From Notamacropus eugenii (Eukaryota > Chordata > Mammalia > Diprotodontia > Macropodidae): 64,000 nt of DNA. The stretch is taken from NCBI RefSeq assembly GCF_028372415.1, contig NC_092874.1, positions 238,988,069 through 239,052,068 of the forward strand. Reading direction: 5' to 3'. Positions 54,936 through 64,000 of this stretch are shown piece by piece. Every line of letters starts with the position of its first letter. Within the stretch, counting starts at the first letter, position 1. The notes beneath the pieces were generated by a model. It made no database searches. It was not told where the DNA came from and worked only from the letters and a program-made list of their open reading frames with translations. Both the position numbers and the translations under genes were made by a program.

Positions 54936-55145
54936 TGTCACTCATCTTCCTGAGTTCAGATTTGGCCTCAGACACTTACTAGCTCTGTGGCTACCCTGGG
55001 CAAGTCACTTAACCTTGTTTGCCTCAGTTTACTCATCTGTAAATGGAGCTGGAGAAGGAAATGGCAAACCTCTCCAATATCCCTACTAAGAAAACTCTAA
55101 ATGGGGTCATAAAGAGTTGGAAATGACTGTAAAAGGACTAAAACA
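54936..55145 (+). mobile_element. WSINE-type SINE, 5' truncated
   Basis: 'tcctgagttcagatttggcc', 'gggcaagtcacttaaccttg', 'ggagctggagaaggaaatgg', 'atggggtcataaagagttgg'. Confidence 0.88.
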
Positions 55146-55164
55146 AATATAAATTCCATTCATG

Positions 55165-55475
55165 GGGCATTTTTAAGTTCTTAATGTGTGTACAGGGCAC
55201 TCTGCTGAGTACTGGGAATCCAAAGATGAAAAATGCCATCCACAAGGAACTTACAGTCAAATAATGGAGTGAATAAGAGAAAGGGATACACATCTGTACA
55301 CCTAACTATAAAATAGCAAGTTAATTTGTGATCAAGTTAAATGAGATAGTATTATATTTCAGTAGCTGGACTGTAAGTTACTTATGAGCAGATACTTTTA
55401 TACTTTTTTGTACCGTGATATCTACCAAAGGGTTAGGCATACAATAATAAGTGCTAAGGAAATACTTACTAGAGA
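55165..55475 (+). mobile_element. CR1/L3-style fragment then L2-like 3' end
   Basis: 'gcactctgctgagtactggg', 'aaggaacttacagtcaaata'; then 'ggactgtaagttacttatga' and 'ggcatacaataataagtgct'. Confidence 0.5.
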
Positions 55476-55839
55476 AAATAGCGAATGTTATTTGATAGAG
55501 GTATTTGAAAACTAGTACTTCAGCTGGGAAATTAACTTTACAAATAATGATAGCTAACTTTATGCAAGTTGATGATAGACTCAAACTAAGTCTGATTTAG
55601 AAAGTAATGCTTCTATTTTTAAAAGAGGGGGAAGGTGAAAAGCTTGGGGAATGGGTAGCACTGAAAGTTTTTGTTTTATAACAAATTACTGAGCATTTTT
55701 CCCTTATATATTTGAAAGAGAGATGGTAAAAGTAATTAATAAAATAGTAATAAAGCATTCCTTTCTAGGATGAGGTGTCCTCCCTGTGCTTTGCATCTTT
55801 GGAACAATAGATAAATTAGAGAGGATTCAGAAAATAGTA

Positions 55840-56080
55840 AAGACAAAGAGTTGTAATATAGACTCTATGAAGAAACAGTAAAAGAACTGGAATTATTTAG
55901 TTTGTTAAAGATGAAAGATAACGTAGTTTTTAGGTATATGAAGTTGACAATATTCTTCATTTTTGCTTACAAAAGGAAAATGATTCAAATTTTAATATGA
56001 AAACCTTATTGAAGGACGGTAGTCTGAGGTAAGTGTACCTGAATTAATTGCCAAAGGGTGTTATAGAATCCCTTTCTGCA
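55840..56080 (+). repeat. Ancient amniote interspersed repeat (as 3,500-3,800)
   Basis: 'gaaagataacgtagttttta', 'ggtatatgaagttgacaata', 'tgccaaagggtgttatagaa' follow the family order. Confidence 0.4.
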
Positions 56081-56084
56081 GGAC

Positions 56085-56615
56085 TTTACTTAAAATAGAA
56101 ATACTCATCATTTTAGAATGACATCTGCTTTAAAAACACAAAGAAGAAAAAATTTTTAATTACTGCCTGTTTTTTCTGCTTTTTGTTATATTTTAGTATT
56201 TCTTCAACATAACTAAATTCTTTTACTGGTGTTATAACAATATATATGTACATGTAGCTAGTCTTCCAAATAAACTGAATAAGAAAAATTTTTGTGTTGT
56301 CTCTAATAAATGTCATTTTAAAGTTAACTTTGAAAAATGATTTTAATTTAATTAGCATGATTAAAAATCTACTGATGAAAAATATCACATTTCTCAATCT
56401 AGAAAAATTCCATGTGGGATTAGTTTTTAAAGTATGTATTTTATTAGGAGCTTAATGTCAACAAATATGAGCATTTCAGTTTACAAATGTCAGAAAAGAG
56501 GATTGTATATGAAACTCTGAACTTATGTTATATAGAATTTTTTAAAACATACATTAAATTTCACATAGTAGTAGCAAAATAGTCCCAGTTCCTTCTGAAT
56601 TTCCTTTTCTACTCT
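56085..56615. other. Intronic, nothing recognised
   Basis: A 94-codon minus frame (56,113-56,397) is AT-rich and has no family resemblance. Confidence 0.35.
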
Positions 56616-56619
56616 CCTG

Positions 56620-56770
56620 TACATTTTTAAAATAAAATTTTATTAATACTTTATCTTTAAATCACCTATATTTCCCATTGTGTTGATCCTCCACTTCTCC
56701 CAGAGAGCTGTCCCTTATAATGAAGTATGGAGAAAGGAAGAAAGGGGAAAAAATTTCTGCAAAACTAAAG
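56620..56770 (-). mobile_element. Antisense LINE tail fragment
   Basis: 'aaaataaaattttattaata', 'cttctcccagagagctgtcc', 'aaaatttctgcaaaactaaa'; cf. 6,490-6,650. Confidence 0.45.
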
Positions 56771-56859
56771 TCTGAAGTATCCCATAGCCATGGTTCTACC
56801 CTTCTAGAAAGGTGTGGAATTCATCAATAGTCTTTTCTTTCTTTGTATTATTGTTACTA

Positions 56860-57710
56860 CCCACCCACTCACATCCAAGGAGAAAAAGCTCTCCTCACTC
56901 CAGCACACCCTCCAGACTCAGCTGATCAAGTGATTGTCCTTAAGTACAAATCTGTGTCATTTCCCTACTTAATACACTCCAGCAACTTCTTGTTGGCTCT
57001 AGGATAAAATATATGCTCATCTGTTTAGATTTTAAAGCCCTTCACCTGGCCCCAGCCTATTTTTTCTGCCTCATTGTCCATTACTCCCCATTTCTCATTC
57101 TGTATTACATCCAAACTGGCCTCTCTGTTCCTTACACAGGGCATTCCCGGCACTGCTTTTGCAGTGACTGTCTCCCCCCATTCCTGGAATGCTTTACCTC
57201 CTTATCACAACTTCATAGAATTCCCTCTTCCTTTGAGAAGCAGTTTAAGTAACACTTTCTAAGTCAAGTTTTCCTAACCTGGACTCCCTTCATGAACGCT
57301 TTTCAAAAATATTTGATAATTTTATTGCAATACAATTGATTTCCTTTGAAATCATATGTATTTTATTTTATGCCTTTAAATACGTTCTTTTGAGAAGGAA
57401 TCCCTAAGCTTCATCAGACTTACTGCTAGAGGCATCCATAACTCCAAAAAGGTTAAGAACCCCTGTCTTTAATTGAAGCCTTTCCTAATCCCTCCAACTT
57501 TTCAGACCGACTCCCCCTTTGCATTTCACTACTTTGTATTTTCTGTATATAATTATATATGTACTAGTCTCTCCTTTTAGAATGCAAGCTTCTTGTGAGA
57601 AAAGATTGTTTGATTTTTTTGTATTTATGTCCTCAGTATCTAATACAGTGCCTGGCATGTTAGTGGTCATGTTAATGGTTTAATAAGTACTTGTTGATTG
57701 ATAGAAGCTT
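56860..57710 (+). mobile_element. L2-type LINE split by a hAT-type MITE
   Basis: 'ccagcaacttcttgttggct', 'tttaaagcccttcacctggc', 'cattcctggaatgctttacc' to 57,266; resumes at 57,466 with 'aattgaagcctttcctaatc' and ends 'ggcatgttagtggtcatg', cttgttgattgat. Confidence 0.8.
57267..57465. mobile_element. hAT-Charlie-like MITE inside the L2
   Basis: About 200 bp. The right end, aaaaggttaagaacccctg, is a classic Charlie-type terminus; the left end ttttcctaacctggactcc is its eroded complement. Interior 'ttgatttcctttgaaatcat' and 'attttattttatgcctttaa' recall an old eutherian-marsupial shared element. Target duplication not certain. Confidence 0.65.
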
Positions 57711-57756
57711 TTCTTTTCAAATAAAATAAACCAATATGTTGGCCCTGTCTGGAAAA

Positions 57757-57757
<1 letters not shown>

Positions 57758-57786
<29 letters not shown>
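57758..57786 (+). repeat. (CT)n microsatellite
   Basis: Pure CT run continuing imperfectly to about 57,803, at the 3' tail side of the adjoining minus-strand L1. Confidence 0.92.
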
Positions 57787-57792
<6 letters not shown>

Positions 57793-58690
57793 TCTCTGTC
57801 TCAATTAAGTTCTGAACTATCTCCCTTCCTTACCCCACACAAGAAAAGTTATCATTTGACATAGATAAATCTTTCTACCTACCTACCTGCAGAACATGCA
57901 TGCTTCTGTTTATCAATTCTTTCTCTGAAGGTGGGTAGCATCTTCCTTCATAGTTTCTTTATAGTTGATTTGAATATTTATAATACTCAGAATAACTTAG
58001 TCATTCAGAACTATTCAGACAATATTGATGTTAATATATACAATGTTCTCTTGGTTCTGTTTATTTCACCTTTCGTTATCTCATGCATGCTTTCCTAAAA
58101 TCAACCTGCTCATCATTTTTTACAGAAGAACAGTACTCCATCACAATTATACACTGCCCCCTGTTCAGTCATTCCCCAATTGATGGGCTTCCTCTCAGTT
58201 TCCAGTTCTTTGCCACCGCAGAACTTCTATAAACATTTTAGAACGTAGAGGTTCTTTTTCTTTTTCTTTGATCACCTTGAGAAACAGACCCAATATTGGT
58301 ATGGGTCAAAGATTATATACACTTTTATAACTCTTGAGTATAATTTCAGGTTGCTCTCTCAAATAGTTTGATCAGTTCACAGTTCTACCAACAGGATATT
58401 AGTGTCCTGGTTTTTCCATATCCCCTTCCATATTTGTCATTTTCCCCTACTATCATTTTAACCAGTCTTATGGATATGAGATGATATCTCAGGGTTGTTT
58501 TAATTTGCGTTTCTCTAATCAATAATGATTTAGAGCATTTTTCATATGACTCTTTGATTTCATCGAAAAACTGCCTGTTCATATCCTTTGACTATTTGCC
58601 AATCAATCATATTCTTAATAAATTTGACAAAATTCTCTATGTATTTGAGGTATGAGATGTGTATCTCAATCTGTGTATCTCAAAATACGT
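57787..58690 (-). mobile_element. L1 3' end, 5' truncated
   Basis: Collinear with 7,490-8,400 of the nested L1: 'aaagttatcatttgacatag', 'cccaattgatgggcttcctc', 'agttctttgccaccgcagaa', 'aatttgcgtttctctaatca', 'aaactgcctgttcatatcct'. About 900 bp, typical 5' truncation. Confidence 0.88.
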
Positions 58691-58813
58691 ATCTCAGTCT
58701 GCACCTCTGTTCCATCAGGTATTGATTTCAGTTGTTTCAGTTCAACTTTTTTCATTTTAATCCTTTCCTGTGAATCCTGATAAGTACACAGTAATTTAAA
58801 ATGTTGTATCTGT

Positions 58814-58817
<4 letters not shown>

Positions 58818-58860
<43 letters not shown>
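58818..58860 (+). repeat. (GT)n microsatellite, about 21 copies
   Basis: Uninterrupted GT run. Confidence 0.96.
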
Positions 58861-58865
<5 letters not shown>

Positions 58866-59344
58866 GATAGGTAGGTGTTTAATATTTTTAGTTCTTACTG
58901 TTTCTGTGAAGTATTCAAAATTAGTATCTGCAGGGTCTGTACCAAGAGAATATCTGATACAGAGCATGTATACTCTTTCTGAGTAGTAAGTGAAACTAAA
59001 AACAAAACTAGAAAATAAGCCCTTTTTTTCAAGGCTCTATAAATAGGAAAACACTCATTTATGGTGCTATTAAATTTGTAATGCTGACATAATAAGTTCT
59101 AGGAATTTTAGAAATGCAAATAACTTATATTTTAGCAAACTTTTACAAAGTATTTTTAGTTATTACAAAGCTCCAAACTTAATGTCCTTATTTGACCAAA
59201 GTGATTCTGAGTTTCCGTTAGTCTCTTAATTTACAGATCTTATTTGGTAGTCACATAGCATTTAAGTTGCAAGCTAAATTTAACCCCTGAGATTTAATTT
59301 TCTGAATTATAGCATTGTCCTCTTGAGCTATTACAGCTTCATTA

Positions 59345-59500
59345 CCTAGAGAAGCAATATTGCTTTAGTGGATAATGATTGGAGAAGGATTGGAGAGGGC
59401 AAGGCTTCTGTTCAAGTCCTGCCCCCAATCCCTGCTGGCTTTGTGACTGTGCAAGTCATTTAACCTCCCAGTGCTTAGGCAGCTCTCCAAGACTAGCAAG
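59345..59500 (+). mobile_element. MIR-type SINE, degraded
   Basis: 'aaggcttctgttcaagtcct', 'gactgtgcaagtcatttaac'. Confidence 0.6.
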
Positions 59501-59739
59501 TTGTTCAGAAGGTATTGATCTGCACTGATAAAAGGTATTTCTTCACTGGGAGCTTTCTGGAGTAATGAAATCACAGTCTTAGTTCATCACCATCCCACAT
59601 CACTGTCCCGTTGTCCTACAACCTCCTTACAAAAAAAAAAAAAGGGTTTGTTACATGTATCTCTTGCCTCAGTTTTTTTGAAAATTTCTGACACACTTTT
59701 TAATTGAATATCTCTTTTTCTTTTAATTTTATATTTTAA

Positions 59740-60020
59740 GATCTATGTAGTATGATATAGTAGATTGAGCACTCAACTTGGAATTAGAAGAGTCCTAAAT
59801 TTGAAGTCCTGTCTTGGACACTTAATAGTTATGTAGTCCTGGACAAGCCACCAAACTTTCTCTGAGCCTCAGTTTTCCTCATTTGTAAAATAGGGATAAT
59901 AATCCAGTTCTTAGCTCACAGTGTTCTTGTTCAGTCAGTTAGTAAACATCTATTAAGCACTCACTCTCTGCCAGGCACTGTGCTAAGCACTGGTGATACA
60001 AAAAGAAAAAAAATCGAAAG
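59740..60020 (+). mobile_element. MIR-type SINE followed by CR1/L3-style start
   Basis: MIR to about 59,930: 'cctgagcctc'-type core around 59,866 and 'cctcatttgtaaaataggga'. Then 'gttagtaaacatctattaag' and 'ccaggcactgtgctaagcac'. Confidence 0.75.
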
Positions 60021-60024
60021 AAGT

Positions 60025-61495
60025 GCCATAATATATATTTATTAAAATGCTTTACTCACCTTAAAGTACTATATATCTGTTAATTGTTCTTTAAATAGAA
60101 TCCTATTCACATTAAATATGTGAATATCTAGGTATTTTAAGTAGACTATAGAGTTGTGCCACCTTGTCCCACCTGTATTCTCTAACTTTTCATTTTTTTA
60201 TATCTTAGAGTAAGAAAAACTTTTAATTTGCGTTTTTTGCCTCTGGTAATCAAAGCAGCATGCTAATTAGATGTTTGAATGTGAGGGGAAATTGTCACTG
60301 ATTTAAAAAAAAATTACATTTGTTTTACTATCATGGTAAAGGAAAATAGGAATTATTTGCTAGTTAGGTTTTAGTTATCAAAAATTTTGATTTTTTAGTG
60401 AATATTGCTTATTTAAATAGTTATGTAGCAATTAAATATTGAGGAAGAGTAGTAAGTGCTCATATTGTTTTATAATCAGTCTTGATGCTTTACCAATAAT
60501 GTGCTAATAAATCCTGTATTATAGTAAACCACAGAGGCAATACTCTTCCTTTGCAATATAAATCTGCAAGAGTAACCCAAGATAAAAAAAAATTCTAGTT
60601 TTATAACTCAATAGTTCTTATTCCATGTTTGCTCAGTAATGTTTTTAGGAATTGTTTTCATTATGAATTTTTGGAATCTAGAAAAGTAGTGCATTGAGGG
60701 AAGCAGCTTTGGTACCTTCTCATCTTTGAAGTATATAAATTGAAGCTTCCTTTACTTTTATTTCTACCTCACAACTCCATCTCACTTCCTTCACTCTACA
60801 GAAGTCATCTGTTTTCATTTCTCCCCATTGTCAACTGCACCTACAGGATTACAACTTGGTTTACAAATGAAGTAGACTGGGCTGGTATTATCCTGAGATT
60901 CAGAGAGCTTTGAGTTTCAAGATCGTATACCTAATATTAAATTCATTTAGGCCAGTGTACCAAATTATGCCTGGTAGAGATGCAGAAAGAAATAAAACAT
61001 TGAGCCCTATTGAGACATAGGACTTGGATCTTCTGTTAGTTCAATGTTTTCCCCACTACCTCCCACATTAACTCTTTTTTTCCCCCAATATCCATACTGC
61101 CAATAAATCCTAATTTTCTTCCTTCATTTGAATCTATTCTCATTGTTTTCCATTTATGCATCTCTTGTCATAATCCATTTTTGCATTCTTTCTCTTGCTT
61201 TCCTTTGTTTAGTACTTGACATTATGTCCCTCTAGTCCATCCTACCCATAATTGCAGGAATAACCTGCCAGTGATGAAAGTAGTTTAATTTTCTGTTCAA
61301 ATATTCTGATCTATAAGGTATCCAGTCCCTTGGAAGTCATTTCTGATGGAAACCCTAGCAGAAGTCTATATGCAGATTTCTTCCAAAGAAAAAAAGTATA
61401 GCTATAGTGGGAGGTAGGAAAAGCATTAAATTATTCCTTAGTTGGAATGAATCATAGAGTGTTGTTACTTCTAGAAGCATGTCACTCATACATGA
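60025..61495. other. Intronic, nothing recognised
   Basis: AT-rich; no exon-like or repeat signature that I could place over about 1.5 kb. Confidence 0.35.
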
Positions 61496-61499
61496 AGGT

Positions 61500-61870
61500 T
61501 TTTGAGGAAGATTGTTCCATTGAGTGTAGAATGAGAGCAAACTAGTGGAAGTTACAAGAAAGCAATCTTTGGCTCAATATAAAGAACTTCCTAATAGTTA
61601 AGGTTCTCCAAACCAGGAATGAATTGCCTTCATTTAATAGTGAGTTCACTAGAAATGCTAATAAAACCATCTACAGTAGGGGGGGCATCTACTTCCTTTC
61701 TTCTCACTCTACTTACATTTTAATAGGGAAAGCAGTACCCTAGATTAGTAGTGATCAAGGAGAAATGTTTTGTACAGAGATCATACTGTGGAGATGTTCA
61801 GCAAGTAGTTTTCAGGGTTTGAGAAAAATGATTACCAATTAGAATCTAGGATCACTAGGTTGGAACCTTC
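61500..61870 (+). repeat. Ancient amniote interspersed repeat (as 3,500-3,800)
   Basis: 'agtggaagttacaagaaagc', 'ggctcaatataaagaacttc', 'ctaatagttaaggttctcca', 'ccaggaatgaattgccttca'. Confidence 0.5.
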
Positions 61871-62875
61871 GGTTCTGAATGGAGGTGGAAGCTGGAGAAT
61901 ATGTAGCATTGTGAAAAGACTGTAAAAGACTGGGGAAATGGTGAGGTGGGCCTATGACTGGACTAGTTAAACGATTTTCTTGAAATATGATGTCTGGATT
62001 TTCTGTTTGGTCAAGAGTTTTCAGGAAGTTAACAGGGGGGCCTACAGTCCAATTTGCCCCTCCACTAGTTTTTGTATTGCTGAATTAAGAACAATTTTTA
62101 CATCAGTAAACAAAGTTCCATTTTATTTAAAAATGTAAAAAAAAAAAAATGTGTTCTCACATCAAGGTCCTTTAAAAAAAAAAAAACAACAGAAAGCAGA
62201 TTGGATCTGGCCCTTGAACAATAGGTTGCTGACCCAGCTTAGAATATTGGCAGTTTTCAGATCTGGTCACCTAAGTCTAGCGTTGGCTTCCCTCATAGGT
62301 CCCCTCTCAGGGCCTAAAGAATTTTGACTCTTTTTGTACAGTCTTGTGCTGGATAGAGGAGCTTACTGTTGTTTACTTTTTAAATTTTATTGATCGTTAT
62401 TCAGTTTGGTTCCTATTTCAGATCTGTGCTGGAATTTATGTGAGACAATGGGGTTCTTCTGCAATCTTTTTGGACATTGTCAATTAATAAACAAATATTA
62501 TTAAGTACCTCGCTGCCAGTCCAGTGAAAAGGGAGAGATGGTGGTAGCCAAAGCATAACCAAATAATTGCACTCCATCCTTTAGTAAACTTTCTCCTTAA
62601 CTTCTATGAAGGAAAATCAAAAGCTTCATTATAGTCCAGCAACTAAATCGCCTCTCATCTGTGAAACTGTTTTGATCCAGTAATATAAAGAGAATTTTAA
62701 ATTTTATATATTGTGTTCCACACAAAACAGTTACTCTTCTTTATCTTATGCTAGTTCGAAATTTGCAAATATAGTTTAATAACTTCTAGATGTTTGCAAT
62801 TCCGTAATTTAATTTGCCCTGAAACTTAGTAAATTTGAAGTCAGTAATGGTATACATTTGCATACTTTGTTATTA
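61871..62875. other. Intronic, nothing firmly recognised
   Basis: Contains A runs at 62,139 and 62,174. No frame of note. Confidence 0.35.
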
Positions 62876-62879
62876 AGGC

Positions 62880-63060
62880 TGCAATTTTTAAAATTTTATT
62901 TATTTTTAGCATTCTTTTTCAAAACCTTTGTGTTTCAAATTCTCTTACTCCTTCTAGTACCTCACCCACCCATTGAGAAGACTAGTAATTTGTTACTGTA
63001 CATGTGAAGTCTTGCAAAGTGTTTTCATATTAAAGGATGTGATTTCTTGGTTTGTTATTC
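62880..63060 (-). mobile_element. HAL1/L1-like 3' end fragment
   Basis: 'tttagcattctttttcaaaa', 'cccacccattgagaagacta' and 'gtgaagtcttgcaaagtgtt' match the 3' region of HAL1-a near 13,415-13,540 in the same orientation. Confidence 0.6.
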
Positions 63061-63499
63061 TCTAAAAGATTGGTGGTCATTTCTGTTTAAGCTTTTTATT
63101 CAGTGCCTCAAAAATGAACAGTATCAAGTAGTGAGATCAGACTTATTATTGATAAACTTAGAATCAATCATGAGTAGGAGAAAAATAAAAGTCATTTATC
63201 TTCTGAAATTGGTAAGGCAGGATGTTGAGCAAAGATACAGTATTGACTCATAAGGGTGTAGTTTCCCTGCTCCTGTGTTGCCCAAGATAGTCTGTCTTGT
63301 CAGAAGCCTGAGGAAGGATCTGCTTTTCTATACCCCTGAGCCTAGGAAGCTGCATCCATATCCTGAGCATTAGACCCAAGTCAGTAACTTTAAGGATATT
63401 TGGTCAATACCTTTTAAGGAAAAATGAGTCTAGTCTTTGTGCAAATAGGGCCTGGTGATATTGTCCTTACCACACACCTCCTGAAAAATCCTGGATGAT

Positions 63500-63690
63500 G
63501 GAGGCAGCATGATACAGTGGGAGCAGCACTGAACTTGATGCTATAAGACTTGAATTCAAATTCAATCTCCCCCCATTTACTTTGGCAAGATAGGACTCAG
63601 ACAAATAACAGCTTCTCTGGGTCTCAGTTTCTTGCCCTATAAAATAAGGGCACTATCCCATATGAATTTCTTTTAAAATCAATTTATATA
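63500..63690 (+). mobile_element. MIR-type SINE
   Basis: 'ggaggcagcatgatacagtg', 'agacttgaattcaaattcaa', 'ctctgggtctcagtttcttg'. Confidence 0.75.
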
Positions 63691-63834
63691 ATAATGGTTT
63701 TAAAATATCACGAGAAAAGTTTTGAGTTTGTGGTTTGTTTTTGTTTTTTTTGCCTAAGGAACTAAGGTGACTCACTACCAACGACATTGGAAAGCTTGAT
63801 ATATATTGTATTTTCTAGCTATGAATGATAAGGA

Positions 63835-63995
63835 GCTGACCTGGTAAAGGGGAATATGCCCTGAATTTGGAAAGGTAATGAATTTGACCCTCCACTGTCA
63901 TTACCACTTGACTTGTATGACCACTTAACCTTTCTGACACTATCTCTTTCTCTATAAAATGAGGTGATATCTAAATCTGTGATTCTATGTTTTCT
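63835..63995 (+). mobile_element. MIR-like therian SINE, degraded
   Basis: 'tgaccacttaacctttctga', 'ttctctataaaatgaggtga', 'tatctaaatctgtgattcta'. Confidence 0.55.
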
Positions 63996-64000
63996 CTCAA

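Larger units (their letters stand above)
51118..64000 (+). other. USP15: USP15 intron 1, 5' portion
   Basis: At least 12.9 kb. The first ~650 bp stay GC/CpG-rich; afterwards it is AT-rich with LINE and SINE fragments (listed separately). I looked for exon 2 (encoding YLVDSRWFKQW-like DUSP sequence) and did not find it, so it should lie beyond 64,000. Confidence 0.85.

Noticed and set aside
51118-64000. USP15 exon 2
   Set aside because: Looked for the DUSP-domain continuation (Tyr-Leu-Val-Asp-Ser-Arg-Trp...); not present in any frame I read.

Overview
This 64 kb window looks like nuclear DNA from a marsupial mammal, probably an Australian (australidelphian) species. That rests on abundant tRNA-headed SINEs of the WSINE/WALLSI/MAR type, marsupial-style L1 and L1-derived half-L1 (HAL1-like) elements, dense MIR/L2/CR1-type fossils, and one mammalian CpG-island promoter. 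No prokaryotic, plasmid or phage gene is present. Species-level placement is inference from repeat style.

Layout. Positions 1-50,000 are a gene-poor flank in which I recognise no exon; almost everything assignable is transposon-derived. The most structured part is 6,880-19,775, a nest of insertions: an old L2 (+) was split by a full-length L1 (-, 7,463-18,921); the L1 ORF2 was split by HAL1-a (-, 10,377-15,770); HAL1-a was split near its 3' tail by HAL1-b (-, 10,425-13,185). Target-site duplications support each step. A separate SINE (19,071-19,494) also sits in the same L2. Two related solo-LTR-like elements lie in opposite orientation at 1,459-2,073 and 24,909-25,533. A second, damaged L1 runs on the + strand from 27,947 to about 31,117 and joins a different LINE 3' end. 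More L1, CR1/L2, MIR and WSINE pieces fill 31-43 kb. At 43,829-44,791 there is a hierarchical trinucleotide array (3, 27, 54 and 270 bp periods).

The one host protein-coding gene I recognise is USP15 (ubiquitin-specific protease 15) on the + strand. A (CA)n tract (49,974) and an unusual ~75-bp CpG-bearing minisatellite (50,020-50,600) lead directly into a CpG island (about 50,560-51,770). Inside it are CCAAT, GC-box, ZNF143-like and YY1-like motifs, a GCC-rich 5' leader, and coding exon 1 (51,029-51,117) ending at a GTGAGG donor. The rest of the window is the start of USP15 intron 1, filled with LINE/SINE debris; exon 2 was not found. There is no multi-gene system: the biology here is one housekeeping-type promoter plus retroelement and tandem-repeat evolution around it. 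Repeat family names are from memory of families, not from a database search, and most fragment boundaries are good to tens of bases only.
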